A stretch of 15,498 bases of DNA from NCBI GenBank assembly GCA_022567895.1, contig JADFGC010000027.1, positions 1 to 15,498 of the forward strand. Reading direction: 5' to 3'. Below, piece by piece: positions 1 through 6,137 of the stretch. The notes below the pieces were generated by a model. It saw only the letters and a program-made list of their open reading frames with translations, had not been told where the DNA came from and did no database searches. The position numbers and the translations under genes are program-made. The DNA is from DRGT01 sp022567895. GTDB taxonomy: Archaea; Thermoproteota; Nitrososphaeria; Nitrososphaerales; Nitrosopumilaceae. How positions within the stretch are numbered: position 1 is the stretch's first letter; each line of letters opens with the position of its first letter.

Positions 1-249
1 TTTTAAATTTTCAGAAATTTTGATTGCAGATTCTGATGCTTTGGTAATTTCTTTCAAAGGACTACTTTTTGATGTATTTACACGCATCCAGCATTCATTG
101 GTTAGTGGATGTTTTATAATAACACCAGCAAAGTCAATCGCAGAATCTTTTAGAAGCTCGTGTTGAATGATGTATAGAGTTGCAACATCTGACTCTTTTA
201 TGGAGAGGTTGATTTCCTTTGAGGATGAGTTTATTACTTGAGCTTGCAT
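1..249 (-). CDS. rpo11: DNA-directed RNA polymerase subunit Rpo11 (RpoL), 5' part
   Basis: Reading leftward from the ATG at 249, the frame stays open for 83 codons to the window edge, so only the C-terminus is missing. The protein begins MQAQVINSSSKEINLSIKES. It contains IQHELLKDSAIDFAGVIIKHPL followed by CWMRVNT, which matches the Rpo11/Rpb11 dimerisation core, where archaeal homologues have a similar helix followed by a V-x-F-A-G-Y-x-x-x-H-P strand. Archaeal Rpo11 is about 90 to 95 residues, so roughly ten are cut off. It pairs with Rpo3 in the alpha-like platform of RNA polymerase. It diverges from the unknown gene at 301 and shares a 51-base intergenic region with it. The family call rests on motif resemblance. 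Confidence 0.85.
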   Translation of the reverse strand, partial: MQAQVINSSSKEINLSIKESDVATLYIIQHELLKDSAIDFAGVIIKHPLTNECWMRVNTSKSSPLKEITKASESAIKISENLK

Positions 250-275
250 GTATTCGGAAAAAGAACTTATTGTAG

Positions 276-283
276 ATATAAAT
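276..283. promoter_or_regulatory. TATA box, possibly serving both directions
   Basis: ATATAAAT is the only clear TATA element between the divergent starts at 249 (minus) and 301 (plus). Its reverse complement ATTTATAT is equally TATA-like. Its centre is about 30 bases from the rpo11 ATG and 21 from the plus-strand ATG, both close to the archaeal spacing for leaderless or nearly leaderless transcripts. Confidence 0.5.
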
Positions 284-300
284 CATTATCAGCGATTGTG

Positions 301-834
301 ATGGGCGGAAGCAATATCTCAGAAATTAAGTTAGTAAAGGACAAAGACGAATTTTCTTCAGATGAGAGAATTACGATAAATGTAAAATTTTCTGTAAAGG
401 GATCGATTCGGGATGATTTTAATGAAAAAAACTGGACAGAGGCTTACAACAAAAACGATACCATGTTCAAAATGAAATATGGAATCAAATTGGTTTCAGG
501 AGGTTTACGAAAACATGAGGTTGGAAAGCCGGTTGATTCTTACAGAAAGGCCTCAATTTTTTGGACTAGAAATCCAAAGTTAGTAAATCCTATGAAAGAA
601 AAGAGGGTTTGGGTTCAAGTAGCGAAAAATTTTGAGCCATTTATTCGATTAACCGAAGAAGAAGTAAAGCAAGAATTGTTTGATTTTGATGAAAAATTCA
701 ACTTTAATGCTTCTGACTTGGGAAAAGGAAAACACAAGATTGGTGTAGAGGTTTGGGCATCTTGGCAAAAACATGATTATACAGAGCCAGATAGTGTGAA
801 GAACCATAAAGAAATTGAAATAATAATCAATTAG
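301..834 (+). CDS. Conserved-looking hypothetical protein, 177 aa, probable beta-sandwich
   Basis: I do not recognise the family. I chose the ATG at 301 (MGGSNISEIKLV) because the frame upstream runs into rpo11 on the other strand and the TATA box at 276-283 fits a start near 301. The protein is soluble, rich in Lys, Glu and Asp, with no signal peptide or membrane segment. It has alternating hydrophobic stretches typical of strands: ERITINVKFSV near the start, then RVWVQVAKNF, and HKIGVEVWASW with EIEIIIN at the end. The opening and closing strands with a central insertion suggest an immunoglobulin-like or C2-like sandwich, which is inference only. It has one conspicuous Trp-rich part (NWTEAYN, SIFWTRNP, VWASWQK). 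It is followed 30 bases later by the 50-aa gene pair, which has its own TATA box. Confidence 0.7.
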   Translation: MGGSNISEIKLVKDKDEFSSDERITINVKFSVKGSIRDDFNEKNWTEAYNKNDTMFKMKYGIKLVSGGLRKHEVGKPVDSYRKASIFWTRNPKLVNPMKEKRVWVQVAKNFEPFIRLTEEEVKQELFDFDEKFNFNASDLGKGKHKIGVEVWASWQKHDYTEPDSVKNHKEIEIIIN

Positions 835-843
835 TAATATAAG
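834..843 (+). promoter_or_regulatory. TATA box of the 50-aa gene pair
   Basis: GTAATATAAG overlaps the last base of the previous stop codon. Its centre lies 26 bases before the ATG at 865, exactly the spacing expected for a leaderless archaeal transcript. Confidence 0.55.
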
Positions 844-864
844 GAACTTTTTTTGAATGTATTC

Positions 865-1017
865 ATGACAAAATACGATGGACTGTTAGGACAGCCAGTC
901 CTTGAAGTTGAAGATCCTGATAAAGAAGGAGGGATAACAATTATCTTCAAAGACAACAGATTCATGTTTATCAAAGCAGTAGACAACAAAATTGAAACTA
1001 TTTCAATACCGGAGTGA
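865..1017 (+). CDS. Small protein of unknown function, 50 aa, tandem paralogue A
   Basis: The frame runs from ATG 865 to TGA 1015-1017 and gives a 50-residue acidic protein starting MTKYDGLLGQ. The core LEVEDPDKEGGITIIFKDNR, then IKAVDNKIETIS, reads as three short strands separated by charged turns. The next gene encodes an obvious paralogue with the same layout, which is strong evidence that both are real. A TATA box 26 bases upstream of the ATG points to a leaderless transcript. The other nearby ATG, at 857, is out of frame and hits TGA after three codons. I recognise no known domain. A small beta-sheet adaptor or ligand-binding protein is possible, but nothing in the sequence names a function. 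Confidence 0.75.
   Translation: MTKYDGLLGQPVLEVEDPDKEGGITIIFKDNRFMFIKAVDNKIETISIPE
1011..1014 (+). promoter_or_regulatory. Shine-Dalgarno site for paralogue B
   Basis: GGAG lies inside the last codons of paralogue A (GGAGTGA, overlapping its stop), eight bases before the ATG at 1023. It closely matches the archaeal anti-SD complement GGAGGTGA, so the second gene is probably translated from the same mRNA. Confidence 0.6.
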
Positions 1018-1022
1018 AAAAA

Positions 1023-1172
1023 ATGGAAAAATATGATCCAATCAAAATGATAGAACTTGTTAAAGTTGAAGATCCTAATAGTGAAGACGGTATAACATTG
1101 GTTTTCATTGAAAACAAGCAAATCAAGATTAAAGTTGTTGATGGAAAACTAGTTTCAGAAGTTACACAATAA
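1023..1172 (+). CDS. Small protein of unknown function, 49 aa, tandem paralogue B
   Basis: ATG 1023 to TAA 1170-1172 gives MEKYDPIKMIELVKVEDPNS and then EDGITLVFIENKQIKIKVVD. Aligned with paralogue A, the pattern V-E-D-P-(D/N)-x-E-x-G-I-T-(I/L)-(I/V)-F-x-(D/E)-N-(R/K) and the later I-K-x-V-D-x-K-(I/L) are shared, so the two arose by tandem duplication. The gap between them is five bases, and B has a good Shine-Dalgarno site within the end of A, so they form a two-gene operon. The stop codon directly abuts the stop codon of the phosphatase gene on the other strand, with no spacer. The function is unknown. The duplicates have diverged considerably outside the core, which suggests either a heterodimer or two related partners. 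Confidence 0.75.
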   Translation: MEKYDPIKMIELVKVEDPNSEDGITLVFIENKQIKIKVVDGKLVSEVTQ

Positions 1173-1667
1173 TCAATTTTTTACGTGTTTTTCGTATAGT
1201 CGTATAGCAATTTCTTGTGTTTCTGATTGAATCGAACCTGGTCTTTTTTCTCTTAATTTGTCAATTGCGTCTTTTGGTGAATGTTTGTGATACTTTACCA
1301 AATAACATGCAAGTACAGTTCCTGTTCTGCCCATTCCTGCAGCACAATGAACCATTACGGCTTCTTTGTTGTTTATTCTTTCATGGATGAAATCAACTGC
1401 AGTATCAATTTTGTCCATGTCAGGTGCAGTAAGATCTGATGTTGGAACATGCAGGTACTTTACATCTTCAGTCCAAGATTCTGGTAATGCGTTTTCAGTC
1501 ATTGTTACAATTGATTTAACGCCTTGTTTTAGCACCCAGTCAAGCTCATCAAAAGTTGTAGGCATTCCAGAGCCTGCTAATTTCTCTTCAATTAACCATG
1601 AAAAATTCGTAGGTTTTTTCGTAATTTTGCCATGTACTTTTCGCCATAGATTGCCAGGCTTGCTCAT
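1173..1667 (-). CDS. Dual-specificity protein tyrosine phosphatase, DUSP23-like
   Basis: The 164-aa protein carries the cysteine-phosphatase signature HCAAGMGRTGT at residues 107-117, with nucleophile Cys108 and phosphate-binding Arg114. The likely general acid is Asp78 in TSDLTAPD. The order NFSWLIEEKLAGSGMP, then GV-x-S-I-V-T-M-T-E, then the P-loop, then ACYLVKYHKHSPKDAIDKLR and RPGSI follows that of DUSP23/VHZ, a small atypical dual-specificity phosphatase. The N-terminal 20 residues are basic and extend beyond the usual start of that family. It probably removes phosphate from Tyr or Ser/Thr in cytosolic proteins; the substrate is unknown. It diverges from the radical SAM gene across 55 bases. 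Ends and start (ATG 1667) are clear. Confidence 0.9.
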   Translation of the reverse strand: MSKPGNLWRKVHGKITKKPTNFSWLIEEKLAGSGMPTTFDELDWVLKQGVKSIVTMTENALPESWTEDVKYLHVPTSDLTAPDMDKIDTAVDFIHERINNKEAVMVHCAAGMGRTGTVLACYLVKYHKHSPKDAIDKLREKRPGSIQSETQEIAIRLYEKHVKN

Positions 1668-1686
1668 AAGAGAAAGCAGTCTTTTC

Positions 1687-1696
1687 TATATTTTTA
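1687..1696. promoter_or_regulatory. TATA-like element between the phosphatase and radical SAM genes
   Basis: TATATTTTTA sits between the divergent starts at 1667 and 1723. Read on the minus strand (TAAAAATATA) it is also TATA-like. Its centre is about 23 to 25 bases from the phosphatase ATG and about 31 to 33 from the AmrS ATG, so it could drive either gene or both. No better candidate is visible in the 55-base gap. Confidence 0.45.
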
Positions 1697-1722
1697 GCAT
1701 TGCGAAAAAAGTTGTTGCTTAT

Positions 1723-2808
1723 ATGGGTAAAAGATGTAGTAAGTTGCTGATGGGAAAAGAAGCAATTCTATACGAAAAATTACCTAATGATAAGGTTCGT
1801 TGTACTGCTTGTGCGAGATATTGTGAAATTGGAAAAGAACAGATTGGACTTTGTGGAATTAGGGGAAATGTAGATGGAAAGTTGGATCTATTTGTTTACG
1901 GCAAAGTAATTGCTGGACATATTGACCCAATAGAAAAAAAACCAGCCGTTCATTATATGCCAGGCTCTAAAATATTTTCAATTGCTACAACTGGTTGTAA
2001 TTGGCTTTGTAAGTATTGTCAGAACTATGACATTAGTCAAAGACGTAAAGTGGAGGGAACTGATATGACGCCTGACGAAGTTGTTCAATCTGCGCTAAAC
2101 TATAACTGTGATGGAATTGCTTACACATACAATCAACCATCAATTTTCATAGAATTTGCAAGAGACGTTGGTGTTATTGCAAGGAAAAAAGGGTTGTTCA
2201 ACATGTTTGTTTCAAATGGTTATGATACTCCTGAAACTGTGAAAATGATGGAAGAGTTTTTGGATTGTATTACTGTTGATTTTAAGGGAAGTGCAGAACC
2301 TGAATTTACTAGAAAATATATTGGAGTTCCAGATCCTAGACCAATCTTTGATACTCTAATAGAAATTCGTGATAAAACCAAGATTCATCTTGAGATTACA
2401 GATCTAATAATTCCCGAAGCTGGAGATAATTTGGATTATGCAAAAAAATTATGCAAGTTTGTTTATGATGAGTTTGGTCCTGAGATGTCTATTCATTTTT
2501 TGAGATTTCATCCGGACTATAAGATGATGGAGTTTGATTCAACTCCTGTAAAAACACTTGAGAAGCATTACGAGATTGCAAAAAAAGAAGGACTTGAATA
2601 TGTATACATTGGTAATGTGCCAGGCCATCCTCTTGAGCACACCTATTGTCCTGAATGCAATAGCATTGCTGTAAAGAGATTTGGTTTTGATATACAGGAA
2701 TGGAATCTTGATGAAAAGAATCGATGCATAAAATGTCAGCATCAGTTACCAATTGTGGGTTCTTTATCAAAAAACTACAAGCAACAACGATTTCAGTTTG
2801 TAATCTAG
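1723..2808 (+). CDS. amrS: AmrS-type radical SAM enzyme (AmmeMemoRadiSam family)
   Basis: The 361-aa protein has the radical SAM cluster motif CNWLCKYC (C-x3-C-x2-C) at residues 92-99, in the context ATTGCNWLCKYCQNYDISQ typical of the AmmeMemoRadiSam and pyruvate-formate-lyase-activase-like group. Four N-terminal cysteines (27, 30, 34, 44: CTACARYC, GLCGIRGN) match the extra cysteine set of this family. A C-terminal pair, CPEC at 309-312 and CIKC at 335-338, forms a zinc-ribbon-like end. These enzymes use SAM and a [4Fe-4S] cluster to make radicals; the group is named for frequent association with AMMECR1 and MEMO proteins, neither of which is in this window. I chose ATG 1723 because a TATA element lies about 32 bases upstream; ATG 1750 (MGKEAILYEK) is a credible alternative. 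Its TAG overlaps the stop of the convergent cyclase gene by four bases. Confidence 0.88.
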   Translation: MGKRCSKLLMGKEAILYEKLPNDKVRCTACARYCEIGKEQIGLCGIRGNVDGKLDLFVYGKVIAGHIDPIEKKPAVHYMPGSKIFSIATTGCNWLCKYCQNYDISQRRKVEGTDMTPDEVVQSALNYNCDGIAYTYNQPSIFIEFARDVGVIARKKGLFNMFVSNGYDTPETVKMMEEFLDCITVDFKGSAEPEFTRKYIGVPDPRPIFDTLIEIRDKTKIHLEITDLIIPEAGDNLDYAKKLCKFVYDEFGPEMSIHFLRFHPDYKMMEFDSTPVKTLEKHYEIAKKEGLEYVYIGNVPGHPLEHTYCPECNSIAVKRFGFDIQEWNLDEKNRCIKCQHQLPIVGSLSKNYKQQRFQFVI

Positions 2809-3446
2809 AGAGCGATTGCTCTAACTGGAGAACCTGTAGCATCTTTTAGTTTTAGTGGAAGAACGACTAATTTGAAATAGTTTCCAGGAATTTTGGTAAG
2901 GTTTGCTAAGTTCTCTACAATCAAAATGTTATTTTTTGAAAGAATTTGGTGCACTGAAAACTTTTTTTCATTTCCTAAATCTATGCTGGGAGAATCTATT
3001 CCAACCAAGTTAATTTTTTTTGAGGTAAGATATTTTGCTGCTGAAACTGAGAGTCCGGGATTTTTTTCAAAATAATTTGTTGATTGTAGATTTTTTTGCC
3101 AACCTGTTGCAAAAATTATTGTGGCATTTTTTGGAATTATTCCATGTTTTTTTTCAAACTTTATGATATCATTTTTTGAAATTGCTTGATTTGCTTTTTT
3201 TCTTAATTTAATTAAAATTGCATTATTTGTTAGTCTACTAACTGGAATTTCATGAATTTTTTTTCCATTTTTAATAAAATGGTATGGTGCATCTATGTGA
3301 GTTCCAGAGTGAGAGCTCAAAAAAAGTAACTCTAGATTGTATCCGTCTTTTTTTATTGTTGACCATGAAATGAATTGGGGTTTTGGGGAACCAGGAAACA
3401 TTGGTAGGTTTTTTGAAATTGTTAAAGTTAGATCTAGTGCAACCAT
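2805..3446 (-). CDS. Cyclase / kynurenine formamidase-like metal-dependent hydrolase
   Basis: The 213-residue protein has the family signature HSGTHIDAPYHF at residues 46-57. His46, His50 and Asp52 are the expected metal ligands, and His56 lies close by. It begins DLTLTISKNLPMFPGSPKP, the usual N-terminal strand and loop of this family, and later has IIFATGWQ and NLVGIDSPSIDLG, also typical. Members hydrolyse N-formylkynurenine or related amides, or act on cyclic substrates, with Zn or Mn; the substrate here cannot be told. Length fits the family (about 200 to 215). The stop codon (CTA on the plus strand) interlocks with the TAG of amrS in the palindrome CTAG. The gene diverges from the Lrp-like gene at 3513. 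Confidence 0.87.
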   Translation of the reverse strand: MVALDLTLTISKNLPMFPGSPKPQFISWSTIKKDGYNLELLFLSSHSGTHIDAPYHFIKNGKKIHEIPVSRLTNNAILIKLRKKANQAISKNDIIKFEKKHGIIPKNATIIFATGWQKNLQSTNYFEKNPGLSVSAAKYLTSKKINLVGIDSPSIDLGNEKKFSVHQILSKNNILIVENLANLTKIPGNYFKLVVLPLKLKDATGSPVRAIAL

Positions 3447-3512
3447 GAAAATATCTATGCTATGTAGTTAATCAGTTTTTGAAAAAAATAATCAAAGGTT
3501 AAATATCGTCCT

Positions 3513-3788
3513 ATGAAATCTGGAAATGTGCCAACTGCATACGTTTTACTAAATTCGGATTTAGGATCTGAACAAACCATTATCGATGAAGTAAAGAAGA
3601 TTCTTGATGGTGAGAGTGGAATAAAATATGAAGTGGCAGGTGTCTATGGAGTATACGATATTATTTTGAAAATTACTACAGATAATACTGACGAACTTCG
3701 TTCAATTATTACTAATAAAATCAGAAAAATTGACAAGGTTCAATCTACTCTTACAATGATGGTTATACAAGAGCAAGAAAATCTATAA
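3513..3788 (+). CDS. Stand-alone Lrp/AsnC ligand-binding (RAM) domain protein
   Basis: The 91-aa protein is a single alpha-beta domain: TAYVLLNSDLGSEQTIIDEV, then YEVAGVYGVYDIILKITTD, then ELRSIITNKIRKIDKVQSTL and TMMVIQ. The pattern A-G-V-x-G-x-Y-D-I-I-L-K and the final helix and strand are those of the Lrp/AsnC C-terminal effector domain. No helix-turn-helix precedes it, and the length leaves no room for one. Such stand-alone domains form dimers and higher rings, bind amino acids or similar ligands, and may modulate full-length Lrp proteins (family knowledge). Its TAA overlaps the stop of the convergent aminotransferase by six bases (CTATAA). It does not by itself bind DNA as far as the sequence shows. 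Confidence 0.87.
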   Translation: MKSGNVPTAYVLLNSDLGSEQTIIDEVKKILDGESGIKYEVAGVYGVYDIILKITTDNTDELRSIITNKIRKIDKVQSTLTMMVIQEQENL

Positions 3789-4934
3789 TTTTTTTAAAGC
3801 ATCTACTACTGTTTGAATTTCTGACTCTGTGTTAAAAAAGTGAGGAGAAACACGAACTAGTTTTTTATCCTCAATTTCACGAACAGCAAGAACAATTTTT
3901 TGTTTTTCTAGTTTTTCAACTATTGCTTGTGGCTCTTGTCCTTTGATGTTGAATGAGACAATGCTTGTTCTTTTTTCTGCCTCTTTTGGACCATATAGAG
4001 TTACACCAGAAATTTTTGATAGTTCATCTCGAAGCTGATCTGCTAGTTTGATGATTTTGCTTCTAATGTTTTGAATTCCAAATCGCATCAAGTATTGAAC
4101 TGATGATTCTAGTCCTACCATTCCAACATAATTTCGAAATCCAGTCTGAAATCTTTCTGGCATGTCTTTGAAGGCGAGTTTTGTTTCATCATAAATCATT
4201 GCAGATTCTCCACCAATTCCCATTGGTTCAAGAAGATCACTGGAACTTTTTTTACAATAGAATAATCCAGTTCCCATTGGCCCACAAAGCCATTTGGAGC
4301 CATTAAAGGACATAAAATTACATTTTGTTGAATTTACATCAAAATCTCCAATACAGCCAATTGTTTGCGCAGTATCAAGAAAGTATGGAATGTTCTTCTT
4401 TTCTAAGATTTCACCAACTTCTTCGACTGGAAGAATTGTACCAGTGTTGTACAAAGCATGGCTGAGCGAAACAAGCTTTGTGTTATTATCAATCATGTTT
4501 TGAAGATCATCCATGCTAAAAAAACCAGATTCATCCACTTTGAGACTTTTGATTTGTGCTTTTTTTGATAATCTCAACCATGGATAATAATTTGCATGAT
4601 GTTCGTGTCCCATTCCTCGAATAATGATATTTGAGTTTGAATTAAATGATAATCCGTTTGCAACTGCATTTACACCATCAGTTGTACTTTGAGTAAGAAT
4701 AATTTCTTCTGGTTGACACTTAACCAATTGAGCAATTATTTTTCTTGTGTTTCGTAGTTTTTCAGTCACAAAAGGTTCAGAATCAATAGAATCTGGACCA
4801 ACTGCATTATAAGAAATTAGAAAGTCTGTCATTGCTTTAATGCTGGTAAACGGGATTAGAGAAACAGATGCATTATTGAGATAAATTTTACCATCGTTTG
4901 GAAAATCATTTGAAATGTCTTCTTCTAAATTCAT
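3783..4934 (-). CDS. Class V aminotransferase-fold PLP enzyme, not a canonical cysteine desulfurase
   Basis: From ATG 4934 the protein is 383 aa. It shows the fold-type I PLP layout: IYLNNASVSLIP near the N-terminus, TQSTTDGVNAVANGL (phosphate cup), GHEHHANYYPW, the PLP Asp in PYFLDTAQTIG, and the Schiff-base lysine in SFNGSKWLCGPMGTG (Lys214). It resembles SufS-like enzymes, but where they have a loop with an R-x-G-H-H-C catalytic cysteine this protein reads KIVLAVREIEDKKLVRVSPHFFN, with no cysteine. That is closer to isopenicillin-N-epimerase-like or lyase members, so desulfurase activity is unlikely. The frame is open to 5069, and ATG 4991 would add 19 residues, but these lie over the divergent gene at 4961; MNLEEDISNDFP fits the family start better. 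Confidence 0.85.
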   Translation of the reverse strand: MNLEEDISNDFPNDGKIYLNNASVSLIPFTSIKAMTDFLISYNAVGPDSIDSEPFVTEKLRNTRKIIAQLVKCQPEEIILTQSTTDGVNAVANGLSFNSNSNIIIRGMGHEHHANYYPWLRLSKKAQIKSLKVDESGFFSMDDLQNMIDNNTKLVSLSHALYNTGTILPVEEVGEILEKKNIPYFLDTAQTIGCIGDFDVNSTKCNFMSFNGSKWLCGPMGTGLFYCKKSSSDLLEPMGIGGESAMIYDETKLAFKDMPERFQTGFRNYVGMVGLESSVQYLMRFGIQNIRSKIIKLADQLRDELSKISGVTLYGPKEAEKRTSIVSFNIKGQEPQAIVEKLEKQKIVLAVREIEDKKLVRVSPHFFNTESEIQTVVDALKKL

Positions 4935-4960
4935 TCTTATATCAGCTAAAGGCTTGTTCA

Positions 4961-5566
4961 ATGTTGGATAAAAATCCTGATCAAAGCTCATTGATTGGAA
5001 TTTCTGAAGCAAGAAAATATTTGAATGAAAATACACTAACAGCAGTTTTATGTAACGAACCATTTGCAAAGGCTGCGTTTCTTAGTAAGTTAATTGACCA
5101 GACTGATACTCCGATAATTTATCTTGATTTTGATTTGTTGTATAGTGGTTATGTAAATTCAGAAATGTTACCCAAAAACGCAAATGTTTCTTTGTTTGCT
5201 CCCTCAAAAGATGATTGGAATGCAATTCTAAAGAAGATTTTATTGATGATATTAAATCAGAAATCAGTTGTAATCATTGACTCTTTAAATGGATTATACA
5301 ATTTGTTTGATGGAAAAAACATTGGTAGACTAGTAAATGCATACATTATGTTGTTAGTCTTTATGGCAAAAGAATCTGGTTCTAGTGTTTTGTTTTCAAG
5401 CATGGTTAGAAAAAAAGAGAAGGAAGGTTGGGTCTTATCCCCAACTGGTAGACGTATTGTTGATACAAAAATGACAAAGATGTATCTGAAAAAGTACAAT
5501 TCTGAAATAACAATGGAAGTTATTGGTGATGATGAAGCCGTAGTAGATTCAATTAAAATAATTTAG
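4961..5566 (+). CDS. RecA-fold protein with degenerate Walker A
   Basis: The 201-aa protein reads like a shortened RadB/KaiC-type RecA fold. ARKYLNENTLTAVLCNEPFA with AAFLSKLI (residues 17-45) sits where the P-loop strand and helix belong, but the G-x4-G-K-T/S motif is missing. PIIYLDFD is the next strand, and KSVVIIDSLNGLYNLF (101-116) is a good Walker B strand with Asp107. SVLFSSMVRKKEKEGWVLSP resembles the later strand and loop of RecA-like proteins. The missing P-loop suggests a non-hydrolysing structural or regulatory paralogue. I chose ATG 4961 (MLDKNPDQSS), since a TTATAT element at 4938-4943 fits it and an earlier start would run over the divergent aminotransferase. The fold call is inference from pattern; the gene itself is convincing. 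Confidence 0.6.
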   Translation: MLDKNPDQSSLIGISEARKYLNENTLTAVLCNEPFAKAAFLSKLIDQTDTPIIYLDFDLLYSGYVNSEMLPKNANVSLFAPSKDDWNAILKKILLMILNQKSVVIIDSLNGLYNLFDGKNIGRLVNAYIMLLVFMAKESGSSVLFSSMVRKKEKEGWVLSPTGRRIVDTKMTKMYLKKYNSEITMEVIGDDEAVVDSIKII

Positions 5567-5600
5567 AATTTTTTTAGAACTAGTTTTGCGATCAGTAAAT

Positions 5601-5637
5601 CAAACACTGTTATAACATTCTCAAACGCCGTTATAAT
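5601..5637 (+). repeat. Two direct repeats CAAAC-N3-GTTATAA, 21-bp period
   Basis: CAAACACTGTTATAA at 5601-5615 and CAAACGCCGTTATAA at 5622-5636 agree at all but the central bases. They start 21 bases apart, about two helical turns, and end about 20 bases before the TATA box of the ferredoxin gene. They may be a paired operator on one DNA face. Confidence 0.45.
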
Positions 5638-5655
5638 CTGAGGTTTTTGGGTAAG

Positions 5656-5663
5656 TTATATTA
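5656..5663 (+). promoter_or_regulatory. TATA box of the ferredoxin gene
   Basis: TTATATTA is centred about 30 bases upstream of ATG 5690, giving a transcript with a leader of only a few bases. It supports ATG 5690 over the in-frame TTG at 5669. Confidence 0.5.
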
Positions 5664-5689
5664 AGATCTTGAAACAAAAACCATTCATA

Positions 5690-5989
5690 ATGCCAGTAGC
5701 AATATTACCAGACATTAGTGAACAAATGTGCATTGGATGCGCACTATGCGTAGAAATCTGCACAACTTTGGGACCTGATGTACTCAGAGTAAAACCTGTT
5801 GAAGGCTGGAAAAGAGGTAAAGCATTCGTATTTTATCCAGAAAGATGTATCTCCGACGGAGCATGCATTGGAGTTTGCCCAACAAAAGCAATCTTTTGGA
5901 TGAGACCTATGGACTTTACAGTTGGACAACCAGTTCCACTCTACAAGAATTCAGTCTTCGTAAAAGGTTGGACTGAATTAATCGACTAA
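5690..5989 (+). CDS. Two-cluster ferredoxin with an Asp in the second cluster motif
   Basis: The 99-aa protein begins MPVAILPDISEQ. The first motif is CIGCALCVEIC (Cys14, 17, 20, 24), a complete C-x2-C-x2-C-x3-C. The second is CISDGACIGVCP (Cys53, Asp56, Cys59, Cys63), in which Asp takes the place of the second cysteine. The same C-x2-D-x2-C-x3-C arrangement is known in Pyrococcus furiosus ferredoxin, where Asp can ligate a [4Fe-4S] cluster or the site holds [3Fe-4S]. About 25 residues (GPDVLRVKPVEGWKRGKAFV) separate the motifs and about 35 follow them, longer than a minimal 2x[4Fe-4S] ferredoxin. It is cytosolic and presumably an electron carrier; partners are not shown by context. Two upstream direct repeats may regulate it. 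Confidence 0.88.
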   Translation: MPVAILPDISEQMCIGCALCVEICTTLGPDVLRVKPVEGWKRGKAFVFYPERCISDGACIGVCPTKAIFWMRPMDFTVGQPVPLYKNSVFVKGWTELID

Positions 5990-6137
5990 GACGGTTCAAT
6001 CAACTTAATTTCTTTTTAAAATACCTAGATTTGTCTGTTTGATCTGTGAATATTTGTTCCTGTTTTAGAAATTGTTTTCATTTTAACTCTGAAAAAAAAG
6101 TTGTATCAATTGTTAATTAAAAAAGAAAATATGGCTT

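Noticed and set aside
831..1121. Minus-strand 96-codon frame over the two 50-aa genes
   Set aside because: It is Phe/Ile/Ser-rich, typical of antisense to an acidic AT-rich gene, and the plus strand has two paralogous genes with expression signals.
1366..1722. N-terminal extension of the radical SAM frame
   Set aside because: It lies antisense to the phosphatase gene and does not resemble the family; the start is at 1723 or 1750.
4935..5069. N-terminal extension of the aminotransferase frame
   Set aside because: It would run over the divergent gene at 4961, and family members start close to the N-L-E-E-D-I segment.
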